A DNA stretch of 64,000 nucleotides from JADFRG01 sp964590515 (GTDB lineage: Bacteria; Chloroflexota; Anaerolineae; Anaerolineales; E44-bin32). Positions 52,068 through 58,867 of this stretch are shown one piece after another. Location: the NCBI GenBank assembly GCA_964590515.1, contig CAZPZD010000004.1:1-64000 (forward strand), written 5' to 3'. The first letter of the stretch is position 1. Every line of letters starts with the position of its first letter. A model generated the notes under the pieces. That model was not told the origin of the DNA. It saw nothing but the letters and a program-made list of their open reading frames with translations, and made no database searches. The translations under genes were made by a program, and so were the position numbers.

Positions 52068-52085
52068 GCCAGCTGAAGGAGCCGA

Positions 52086-52114
52086 AGTCTAGCATAGCGG
52101 TTTGGCCGGCACAA
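52086..52114 (-). promoter_or_regulatory. Promoter of the TPR gene
   Basis: On the minus strand, TTGTGC (52114-52109), 17 nt, TAGACT (52091-52086), with TGC directly before it to give an extended -10, TGCTAGACT. Confidence 0.5.
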
Positions 52115-52135
52115 CGCGACCTCGGTACGCCCCCT

Positions 52136-52144
52136 TGCTATAAT
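52136..52144 (+). promoter_or_regulatory. Extended -10 of the LysM lipoprotein gene, near-leaderless
   Basis: TGC followed by TATAAT (52139-52144), 11 nt before the ATG at 52156. There is no clear -35 and no ribosome-binding site. Confidence 0.55.
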
Positions 52145-52155
52145 CCCCACCCGAC

Positions 52156-53106
52156 ATGTGCCGAATGTTGTTGGCGGTTATGGCGCTCATGCTGTGGGGC
52201 TGCGTGCCAATCAGCGAGACAGCCACTGAGCTGCCCACCCAAACTCTCCGACCTCGCCTTGGGCGGCTGAACACTGCGACCGAGCCGGCTCCGGCGACGG
52301 TCGGCGCGGTCGAAACCTCCGGCCCCACTCCAACGCCTTTCTCACACCTGATCATCGAAGGAGACTCCCTGCTGGGCATCGCGTTGCAATATGGGGTAGA
52401 GCTTAACGACCTGTTGCTGGCCAATCCGGGCGCCAACCCACGGTTCCTAACGGTCGGAAGCAGACTGGTGGTGCCGCTTGGCGGGGCGAACGGTCCAGTT
52501 CCGACCGCGACCCCTCGTCCAGTTGGGCTGTCGCCGGTGAGCTGCTACCCGGCGCTGTCGGGCGAACTCTGGTGCTTTCTGAATGCTGGACTGACGCAGG
52601 GGTCGCCGATTGAGGGGCTGGTGGGACTGGTAACTCTGCTGGATGCCGGAGGGCAGCCCCTGCGAACAGAGCCGGCCTTCAGCCCGCTCAATTTGCTGCT
52701 TCCGGGATCTGAGCTGCCCTTGGTGGCCTATTTCGCCCCACCCGTGCCTGAATTCTCTGCCGCGGTGGCAGCCATTATCAGTGCGGTCTCGGCGGGGGAG
52801 CCCGCTGGGCGCTACCTGCCAGTAGAAATAGTCGATGTTGAATCCAGCATTTCCGAAGACCGGCGGGTGGGAACGGCGGAAGGATTCCTCGCGCTGGAAA
52901 TCGGTCCGGAACAGTCGGTGGATTGGATTCGGGTGGTGGTTGTCGGGCTTGACGCGGGAGGACAGATCGTCGGACTCACTACCTTCGATCCGGGCGAGCC
53001 CGGCCTTGGGTCCCAGCGGCTGCCTTTCAGGATTGAGGTCGCCAGTCTCGGCCCACCGATCGCCCGGCTCGCGCTGCTCACCGAGGCGCGGGTCGATGGA
53101 TCCTAA
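52156..53106 (+). CDS. LysM-domain lipoprotein
   Basis: The 316-aa product has a short lipoprotein signal peptide with lipobox LWGC (Cys16), so it should be lipid-anchored. A Thr/Pro-rich spacer precedes a LysM domain (about 66-110; HLIIEGDSLLGIALQYGVELNDLLLANPG...LTVGSRLVVP), which binds peptidoglycan-type glycans. The C-terminal 200 residues look beta-rich with no recognised family. Translation may begin at Met4. Divergent from the TPR gene. Confidence 0.85.
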   Translation: MCRMLLAVMALMLWGCVPISETATELPTQTLRPRLGRLNTATEPAPATVGAVETSGPTPTPFSHLIIEGDSLLGIALQYGVELNDLLLANPGANPRFLTVGSRLVVPLGGANGPVPTATPRPVGLSPVSCYPALSGELWCFLNAGLTQGSPIEGLVGLVTLLDAGGQPLRTEPAFSPLNLLLPGSELPLVAYFAPPVPEFSAAVAAIISAVSAGEPAGRYLPVEIVDVESSISEDRRVGTAEGFLALEIGPEQSVDWIRVVVVGLDAGGQIVGLTTFDPGEPGLGSQRLPFRIEVASLGPPIARLALLTEARVDGS

Positions 53107-53135
53107 TCTCCGATTGCGGACCGCCGCGGGCTGCA

Positions 53136-53144
53136 TGCTATAAT
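53136..53144 (+). promoter_or_regulatory. Extended -10 promoter of tRNA-Ser
   Basis: TGC plus TATAAT (53139-53144); TTGCGG at 53114-53119 is a distant -35 candidate (19-nt spacer). The predicted start lies about 18 nt before the mature tRNA. Confidence 0.6.
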
Positions 53145-53168
53145 CCCTCGCCCCCAAACGATTTCGTC

Positions 53169-53255
53169 GGAGAGGTAGCGTAGTCTGGCCTAACGCGCGC
53201 GCTTGGAAAGCGCGTGAGCCGAAAGGCTCCGTGGGTTCGAATCCCACCCTCTCCG
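53169..53255 (+). tRNA. tRNA-Ser (anticodon GGA)
   Basis: Acceptor GGAGAGG/CCTCTCC, D-arm GCG...CGC, anticodon stem CGCGC/GCGCG around loop TTGGAAA (anticodon GGA). The long class II variable arm GAGCC-GAAA-GGCTC is diagnostic for Ser/Leu. T-arm GTGGG-TTCGAAT-CCCAC, discriminator G. CCA is not encoded, so a CCA-adding enzyme is needed. Confidence 0.96.
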
Positions 53256-53342
53256 CCTTCCAGCGGCACGGTATCCTGACGCAATCCCTGCGACGCCGCA
53301 CTCTCCGGTCTCAACTCTGAAAAGTCGTCACGCGAGGCAGGC

Positions 53343-53351
53343 TGGTATACT
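53343..53351 (+). promoter_or_regulatory. Extended -10 of the 3D-domain protein gene, leaderless
   Basis: TGG followed by TATACT (53346-53351), only 8 nt before the ATG at 53360. No ribosome-binding site fits between them. Confidence 0.5.
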
Positions 53352-53359
53352 GCCGCCGC

Positions 53360-54763
53360 ATGAATCGACGGATCAAAAGCCGGGCCTGGCAGGCCGGCTT
53401 GCCGGTGTTGGTTGTCGTCGGCCTCGTATTCCTGTATCGCGGAACGGCCCGCCCGGTCCGTTTGATTGTCGATCGGAACCCACAGACGATCCTCACTCAC
53501 GCTAGCCGGGTCGAGGGGGTGCTGCTCGAGGCCGGGTTTGAGCCGGCGGCTCAGGATCGACTGACGCCCTCGAATTTGACCCGGCTCAATTGGAACGGCG
53601 AGTCGATCCCGGTCGTTCGGCTCGATCGAGCAAATCCGATTCTGGTCGAAACCACCGGATCGCAGCGGGTCGTGGTCTCTGCCAGCGAAGAACCGGCCGA
53701 CCTACTCTGGCTTGCCGGTGAGGCTCTCTTTATTGGCGACCGGATGCAAGTCAACGGGCTCCCGCTGCCCTCGGATATTCTGCCGGCAAGGACCGAACAG
53801 ATCGCACTCCAGACCGCGATCCCTATTCGACTGGAGCAGGGCGGCCGGATCGAGACCGTTTTCTCGGCGGCCCCGACCGTTGGGGAGGCCCTCTGGGAGG
53901 CCGGGATCGGGCTGTTTGAGGGGGATCAGCTCATTCCGTCCGCCGAGACTCCACTGGATCGACCACTCACGGTCTCACTGAACCGTGCCCGATCCCTGCA
54001 GATTCACATCGGGGACATGGTGGTTGTGGGTCGAAGTGCCGCGCCGACAGTCGGCCAGGCGCTCAGCGATGTCGGCACGCCCCTTGGGGGGCTGGATTAT
54101 TCGATCCCAGCCTCCACCGAACTTGTCCCCGAGGCCGGTCAGATCCAGCTGATCCGAGTCAGTGAGCAAGTTCAACTGGAGCAGCGTCCTCTTCCGTTTG
54201 AGACCCTCTATCAGCCGCTCGACAATCTCGAGATCGACCAGAGGCAGTTTGTGAAGCCCGGCACTTATGGTGTGGTCGCGGAGCAAGTCCGGGTGCGGAT
54301 GGAGGATGGCCTCGAAGTCAGCCGGACGGTCGAGGGGCAGTGGGTCGCGCAGGAGCCGGCCGACGAAGTCGTCGGATACGGAACCCAAATCGTCGTCCGA
54401 TCAGTCGCCACTCCCGACGGCCAACTTGAGTACTGGCGCGCAGTTCAGATGTACGCGACCTCCTATTCAGCCTCGCGGGCCGGAGTCCCGCTGGACCATC
54501 CCTGGTTTGGGATCACAGCGTCCGGCAAACCTCTAACCAAGGGGCTGGTAGCCATCGACCGGAGCCTGATCCCCTTTGGGACGCGGATGTACGTACCAGG
54601 CTACGGGTTCGCCGAAGCTGCCGACACTGGCGGAGGCGTCCGCGGGCGGTGGATCGATCTCGGTTACGACGACGACAATTACGTCCCCTGGCACCAGTAT
54701 CTGACCGTCTACTTCCTCACTCCAACTCCGCCTCCCAGCTCGATCGTATACATCTTCCCGTAG
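53360..54763 (+). CDS. YabE/RpfB-like DUF348-G5-3D domain protein
   Basis: The 467-aa exported protein has an N-terminal signal anchor (about 11-27). Ubiquitin-like DUF348 repeats follow (about 35-260; TVGEALWEAGI, TVGQALSDVGTPL). A G5-like region (about 265-345) contains LPFETLYQPLDNLEIDQRQFVKPGTYGV. The C-terminal 3D domain (about 365-460; YATSYSASRAG, GLVAIDRSLIPFGTRMYVPGYG, AADTGGGVRGRWIDLGY) has the three Asp typical of lytic-transglycosylase-like folds. It likely remodels peptidoglycan. The order yabE-like then rsmA mirrors yabE-rnmV-ksgA of Bacillus and rpfB-ksgA of actinobacteria. Confidence 0.92.
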   Translation: MNRRIKSRAWQAGLPVLVVVGLVFLYRGTARPVRLIVDRNPQTILTHASRVEGVLLEAGFEPAAQDRLTPSNLTRLNWNGESIPVVRLDRANPILVETTGSQRVVVSASEEPADLLWLAGEALFIGDRMQVNGLPLPSDILPARTEQIALQTAIPIRLEQGGRIETVFSAAPTVGEALWEAGIGLFEGDQLIPSAETPLDRPLTVSLNRARSLQIHIGDMVVVGRSAAPTVGQALSDVGTPLGGLDYSIPASTELVPEAGQIQLIRVSEQVQLEQRPLPFETLYQPLDNLEIDQRQFVKPGTYGVVAEQVRVRMEDGLEVSRTVEGQWVAQEPADEVVGYGTQIVVRSVATPDGQLEYWRAVQMYATSYSASRAGVPLDHPWFGITASGKPLTKGLVAIDRSLIPFGTRMYVPGYGFAEAADTGGGVRGRWIDLGYDDDNYVPWHQYLTVYFLTPTPPPSSIVYIFP

Positions 54764-55605
54764 TGCGGCCCGAATTCGACGCACGCCGGCTGCTCAAACG
54801 GCACTCGATCCGACCCCTCAAGCGACTCGGCCAGCATTTCATGGTCGACCCGCGAGCACTTAAACAAGTGCTTGCCGCGGCCGAACTCGGCGGGACGGAG
54901 ACGGTGCTCGAAGTGGGTGCCGGGCTCGGGTCGCTCACCCGGGCCCTGGCGATCGAGGCCCGCCGAGTGATCGCAGTTGAGCTCGACCCGCGGCTGCTGC
55001 CCCCCTTGCGCGAAGTGCTTCAGGGTCTGAGTTCGGTCGAGATCGTGATCGGCGATATCCTCGACATGGACCTGAAATCGACCGTCGGAGAAGGACCCTA
55101 CCTGGTCGTGGCGAACATCCCTTACAACATCACCTCGACCCTGATCCGCCACTTCCTCGAATCAATGACTGCCCCCCAGCGTTTGGTACTGACTGTGCAG
55201 CGCGAAGTGGCGGAACGGGTGGTCGCCGGTCCGGGCCAGATGAGTCTGCTGGCTCTCGGCGTTCGGGTGTATGGGAACCCTACGATTCGGGCCCGGGTCC
55301 CGGCCAGGGCCTTCTATCCTCGACCCCAAGTCGATTCTGCAGTGCTGCGGGTTGACCTTCACGACCAGCCGATCCTCGATGGGCAACTGTTGGATCCGGT
55401 GTTCCAGTTGGCGAAGGCGGGTTTTGGGCAGCGACGGAAGATGCTTAAGAACACCCTGGCGACGGGGCTGCACTGGTCAGCGGCAGAGACCGTCGCTCTG
55501 CTGGCCGGGGCGGGGATTGGTGCCCAAGCCAGACCGCAAGAGCTCGATGTGAAGGATTGGGCCCGGCTGGCGGGCACCGCCTTGCGGCTCGGACTGCTGG
55601 GTTAA
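54763..55605 (+). CDS. rsmA: 16S rRNA (adenine1518-N6/1519-N6)-dimethyltransferase
   Basis: Dimethylates two adjacent adenines near the 3' end of 16S rRNA. GTG at 54763 overlaps the preceding TAG by one base and starts just before the RLGQHFMVDP signature; in-frame starts further up lie inside the 3D-domain gene. The 280-aa product has SAM motif LEVGAGLGSLT, VIAVELDPRL, and the catalytic NIPYNITS (N-[IL]-PY). The C-terminal helical domain has GFGQRRKMLKNTL. It overlaps the convergent glycosyltransferase gene by 4 nt. Confidence 0.96.
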   Translation: MRPEFDARRLLKRHSIRPLKRLGQHFMVDPRALKQVLAAAELGGTETVLEVGAGLGSLTRALAIEARRVIAVELDPRLLPPLREVLQGLSSVEIVIGDILDMDLKSTVGEGPYLVVANIPYNITSTLIRHFLESMTAPQRLVLTVQREVAERVVAGPGQMSLLALGVRVYGNPTIRARVPARAFYPRPQVDSAVLRVDLHDQPILDGQLLDPVFQLAKAGFGQRRKMLKNTLATGLHWSAAETVALLAGAGIGAQARPQELDVKDWARLAGTALRLGLLG

Positions 55606-56336
55606 CTGCGGACCGGCCTCAGTTTGCGATAGGTGAACGGAAGCAGCCACACTCGGATGGCCGCCTCGATCTGGATCCGGAGTGACATCTTGGACTGTCC
55701 AATCCTGCGGTCCTCGAAGTAGATCGGCAGCTCGGAAATCTCGAAGCCCAATCGTTGGGCGAGGTAGGCCATCTCGACCTGAAAGACGTAACCCTCCGAA
55801 CTGATCCGGTCGAGCGGGATCGCCTGCAGGGTTTCCGCCCGCCAGATGCGAAAGCCTCCGGTCGCGTCGCGAACCTTTAGTCCCAGGAGCACTCGGGCAT
55901 AGCTGTTGCCGAACTTGGAAAGAAATACTCGTCCGATCCCCCATCGTTCGTCGAGCCGACCCCCCGTCACGTAGCGCGAACCAAAAACGGCGTCGGTACT
56001 CTCCAGTCGCTGCAAGAATTCGGGCAGATAGCTGGGCGAATGGGAAAAATCAGCGTCCATCTGTCCGATGGCGTGCGCACCTGCCTGGATAGCCGCCTGG
56101 AATCCCTTGAGGTAGGCAGAGCCCAAGCCGAGTTTCCCACTGCGATGGATCACCGATAGGCTGCCGGGCATCCGGCCAGCCAGATCATCCGCCAGTCGCC
56201 CGGTGCCATCGGGCGAGGCGTCATCGACGATCAGGATCTTGAGGTTCGGCAGTGAGAGATCGACGAGGGCGTCGATCAGCGAGGGGAGATTCGAGACTTC
56301 GTTATACGTTGGGACGACGACGGTCAGTGGCCGCAT
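55602..56336 (-). CDS. Polyprenyl-phosphate mannose synthase-like glycosyltransferase (GT2)
   Basis: The 244-aa GT2 enzyme is similar to dolichol-phosphate mannosyltransferase (DPM1) without membrane helices. It has VVPTYNEVSNLPSLID, ILIVDDASPDGT, LGLGSAYLKGFQAA and the metal-binding MDADFSHSP (DxD). SRYVTGG, then DATGGFRIWR and SSEGYVFQVEM, are family-specific. It would transfer a hexose from GDP/UDP-sugar to a polyprenyl phosphate for surface glycosylation. It follows the roadblock gene by 9 nt. Confidence 0.94.
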   Translation of the reverse strand: MRPLTVVVPTYNEVSNLPSLIDALVDLSLPNLKILIVDDASPDGTGRLADDLAGRMPGSLSVIHRSGKLGLGSAYLKGFQAAIQAGAHAIGQMDADFSHSPSYLPEFLQRLESTDAVFGSRYVTGGRLDERWGIGRVFLSKFGNSYARVLLGLKVRDATGGFRIWRAETLQAIPLDRISSEGYVFQVEMAYLAQRLGFEISELPIYFEDRRIGQSKMSLRIQIEAAIRVWLLPFTYRKLRPVRS

Positions 56337-56345
56337 GCCCGATCG

Positions 56346-56717
56346 CTAGAGCAAGTTGGCTAGGTCCTCCGTTGCCCGCCGCATGTCCAGGAAGAGAAGT
56401 CCCAGCTTTGCTCGATCGCGGGCGAGAACGGTCAGCACTGCCTCACGCTCAATCGACATCAGGATGACATAGCCAGTTTGGCCTTTGATGTACACCTGAT
56501 CCAGTTTTCCTCGGCCAAGTTCGGTGGCAATCCGCTCTCCGAGTGAGAGCATGGCCGCCGACATGGCCGAAACGCGATCCTCTTCGACATTAGCTGGCAA
56601 AGCTGAGGCCATCGTCAGGCCATCAACGCTCACTACGGCGGAGGCCTCCACGTCAGAAGAGGACGATTGTAGGTCCCGCAAGCGGTCCATCATGAGTTCA
56701 AGCCGAGGTTTAGACAC
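56346..56717 (-). CDS. Roadblock/LC7 domain protein (MglB-like)
   Basis: The 123-aa single-domain protein has the roadblock pattern VEASAVVSVDGLTMASALP, then MSAAMLSLGERIATELGRG and YVILMSIEREAVLTVLARDRAKLGLLFLDMRRA. MglB-type proteins act as GAPs for small Ras-like GTPases in polarity and motility; no mglA is in this window. It starts at GTG 56717 from its own promoter and is followed by the glycosyltransferase gene. Confidence 0.92.
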   Translation of the reverse strand: MSKPRLELMMDRLRDLQSSSSDVEASAVVSVDGLTMASALPANVEEDRVSAMSAAMLSLGERIATELGRGKLDQVYIKGQTGYVILMSIEREAVLTVLARDRAKLGLLFLDMRRATEDLANLL

Positions 56718-56756
56718 AGTGGGGTCGAGTTTGTGAACTTATGTACAACGGCCGGT

Positions 56757-56785
56757 ACTGTAGCATACGGGTTAGGTCGCGTCAA
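56757..56785 (-). promoter_or_regulatory. Promoter of the roadblock/glycosyltransferase pair
   Basis: On the minus strand TTGACG (56785-56780), 17 nt, TACAGT (56762-56757), with TGC before it (extended -10 TGCTACAGT). Confidence 0.6.
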
Positions 56786-56792
56786 GCATGCA

Positions 56793-56821
56793 TTGTTCCT
56801 AAGCTCGATCGTGGCTATACT
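56793..56821 (+). promoter_or_regulatory. Promoter of the DedA gene
   Basis: TTGTTC (56793-56798), 17 nt, TATACT (56816-56821). AAAGGA precedes the ATG of the DedA gene. It is divergent from the roadblock promoter, with 7 nt between the two -35 elements. Confidence 0.6.
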
Positions 56822-56858
56822 CGGCCAAGCGCCGACCCGAAAGGAATCGACATAACCC

Positions 56859-57503
56859 ATGCCGGCCGTACTTGAACAACAGATCGTGGCCTTCCTCACC
56901 GAGCTGTTTCAGAGCATCGGGTGGGGTGGGGTCCTGTCAATTATGGCGCTGGAAAGTGCCAACATTCCGATTCCCAGTGAGGTCACGATGCCACTCGCCG
57001 GATGGTTGCTGGTTCAGGCCAACGGAGGGAGCGGGCTTGCCGCGCTTCTGCTGGGAGGGCTGTGGGGTGGGCTTGGGTGCACGATTGGATCGATGGTTTC
57101 GTACGCGCTAGGAGCCTACGGGGGTCGAGGGTTTCTCGATCGGTACGGTCGTTATCTCATGGTCAGCCACCACGATCTGGAGCTCGCAGACCGCTGGTTC
57201 GCCCGCTGGGGCGATTGGACGGCCTTTCTGTCGAGGCTGCTTCCGATTGTGCGGACGTTTATCTCCTTCCCGGCCGGGGTGGCGAAGGCGCGTTTCATCC
57301 CGTTCGTCACATACACGTTTCTCGGTTCTTTCATTTGGTGCGGCGCGCTAGCGTACGGGGGGCACGCCTTCGGGGCGCGCTGGGAGGAGTTGCGGGCGGT
57401 CATGCGGCCATTTGATATCCCGATCGGGCTTGTCCTCCTGGCTGGTTTCGCCTATTACATCGTCCATCACCTGCGTCGAGGAAGGACTGCGCAAGGCGGC
57501 TGA
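56859..57503 (+). CDS. DedA-family membrane protein
   Basis: The 214-aa inner-membrane protein is of the DedA/SNARE-associated (VTT) family, whose members act in lipid carrier recycling such as undecaprenyl-phosphate flipping. Signature parts are ALESANIPIPSEVTMPLAGWL (the conserved E and P region), GSMVSYALGAYGGRGFLDRYGRY, and FLSRLLPIVRTFISFPAGVAKARF with the key arginines. Four to five hydrophobic segments are visible. It ends 2 nt before the convergent PrsW gene. Confidence 0.94.
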   Translation: MPAVLEQQIVAFLTELFQSIGWGGVLSIMALESANIPIPSEVTMPLAGWLLVQANGGSGLAALLLGGLWGGLGCTIGSMVSYALGAYGGRGFLDRYGRYLMVSHHDLELADRWFARWGDWTAFLSRLLPIVRTFISFPAGVAKARFIPFVTYTFLGSFIWCGALAYGGHAFGARWEELRAVMRPFDIPIGLVLLAGFAYYIVHHLRRGRTAQGG

Positions 57504-57505
57504 GC

Positions 57506-58687
57506 TCAGCGCCTGGCCAGCCAGCGCGGGAGGCCGACGATCCCAACAACTGCAACCGCCGCCAGACTCAGCAGAACCAGCAGCCCCGACAACGCCACCA
57601 GTCCCGCTCCCGCCGGACTGATCACCCCCGCATCAACTTCCAATGAGAACCCGCTGAGGGCGACCGCCAGCGCCGTGAAGTTCCATAGGCCATGGAAACC
57701 AACCGCGGTCAGGTAAAGGGCGAGCAGCCGGAGCGGCCTTCGGTTGACAATCGCCTCGATGAGACCCCAGCTCACGAGCCCGGTGCCGAAGGCATGGATC
57801 AACGGCGTCCCTGCCCGGGCCACCATGGCGGAGACCCAGTCTGCACCTGGCTGTGCCAGCAGCAATGATTCGAAAAGCGCGTAGCCGGACCCGGCGAGCA
57901 CTCCTCCTAGAAAGGCCTGGCCGACCGATGGCCGCCGATGGATAACCGGCCAAATCGACACGGACTTGACCGCCTCTTCGACGAGCGGGACGACCGCGGC
58001 CAGGAAGACAACAGCCACGCCCAACACGACGGGCTCACTGAGCAAACCGCTTAGCAGTTGATTGAAATCTGCGTCGCTTGTCAGGTCGGCCGCGGCCATT
58101 GCCTGGAGAACCGAGAGGCCGCTCTCGCTCAAGGAAAGCCCCAAGAAGACCAGAATCGCGGCCGGGATCAAGGCCGACAGCTCCAAGATGAGGGCGATCG
58201 GCGGTGCGGCCCACAGTCCGCCCAGGAAGTGACCCCAGCCCCGCCGATTGGACAGGATCGGACCTTGCCGCAGCGCGAGAAAGGCTGTGAATGCGACCGG
58301 TCCGCCAGCCGCCATAACATGGGCCACCGGTCCCAACACCCATTGGGCCGTCCCACTGGCGAACGTATAGCTTCCAAGGGCGAGACCGCCAAAGAACATC
58401 ATCCCGGCAAGCAGGCCCACCGCCCAGTGGATGCGCCGGGCAGGCCGGTTTGACCCACGGGCTGCCCAATAGAGCAGCGGCAGACCCAGGACTCCGGCCG
58501 CCACCAAGGAAATCGCCTGGATCCCCGGCCCGAGCGCGGCGGCCGCTCCTCCCTGCAAGTAAGCCAAGACCGCAAAACCGGCGACGACTGCCGCAGCGAT
58601 CAGGCTTCCGCCAATCCCAGCGGCGCCGCCCAGGATCAGCCAGATCGACCTCCTGCGGCTTTCCGAATCGTTCGTAGAGCTGAGCAC
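57506..58687 (-). CDS. PrsW-family intramembrane metalloprotease
   Basis: The 393-aa protein has about ten transmembrane helices. The EE motif VPLVEEAVKSVSIWP and the later HAFGTGLVSWG and GFHGLWNF (His ligands) match PrsW/RseP-like glutamic metalloproteases that cleave anti-sigma factors or other membrane proteins. GTG at 58687 is used; a TGC-TACAAT promoter ends 6 nt upstream, implying a leaderless mRNA. Divergent from selC. Confidence 0.9.
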   Translation of the reverse strand: MLSSTNDSESRRRSIWLILGGAAGIGGSLIAAAVVAGFAVLAYLQGGAAAALGPGIQAISLVAAGVLGLPLLYWAARGSNRPARRIHWAVGLLAGMMFFGGLALGSYTFASGTAQWVLGPVAHVMAAGGPVAFTAFLALRQGPILSNRRGWGHFLGGLWAAPPIALILELSALIPAAILVFLGLSLSESGLSVLQAMAAADLTSDADFNQLLSGLLSEPVVLGVAVVFLAAVVPLVEEAVKSVSIWPVIHRRPSVGQAFLGGVLAGSGYALFESLLLAQPGADWVSAMVARAGTPLIHAFGTGLVSWGLIEAIVNRRPLRLLALYLTAVGFHGLWNFTALAVALSGFSLEVDAGVISPAGAGLVALSGLLVLLSLAAVAVVGIVGLPRWLARR

Positions 58688-58693
58688 CGCAGG

Positions 58694-58702
58694 ATTGTAG
58701 CA
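58694..58702 (-). promoter_or_regulatory. Extended -10 of prsW, leaderless
   Basis: On the minus strand TGC followed by TACAAT (58699-58694), 6 nt before GTG 58687. Confidence 0.5.
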
Positions 58703-58712
58703 AGGTTTCGGC

Positions 58713-58742
58713 TTGTCACCCCTCGCCCCGCTAAGGTATGCT
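58713..58742 (+). promoter_or_regulatory. Promoter of tRNA-Sec
   Basis: TTGTCA (58713-58718), 18 nt, TATGCT (58737-58742). The predicted start is near 58749, just before the tRNA. Confidence 0.6.
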
Positions 58743-58752
58743 AGGCTTAGCT

Positions 58753-58846
58753 GGGGGTGGTTGGGCCCCGGTGGGCTCCTCGGTCTTCAAAACCGGTGGC
58801 GGGTCGTTGAACGGGCCGCGGTGGGTTCGACTCCCATCCACTCCCG
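58753..58846 (+). tRNA. selC: Selenocysteine tRNA (anticodon TCA)
   Basis: The 94-nt RNA has all bacterial tRNA-Sec marks. An 8-bp acceptor (GGGGGTGG/CCACTCCC, one G-U) plus a 5-bp T-stem (GTGGG/CCCAT) gives the 8+5 arrangement. A 6-bp D-stem (GGGCCC/GGGCTC) closes a 4-nt loop CGGT. The anticodon loop CTTCAAA holds TCA. A long variable arm starts GCGG and ends CCGC. T-loop TTCGACT, discriminator G, CCA not encoded. It is charged with serine and converted to selenocysteine to decode UGA with SelB and a SECIS element. selA, selB and selD are not in this window. Confidence 0.95.
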
Positions 58847-58867
58847 AATGGGTTCCCTGCTGATCCT

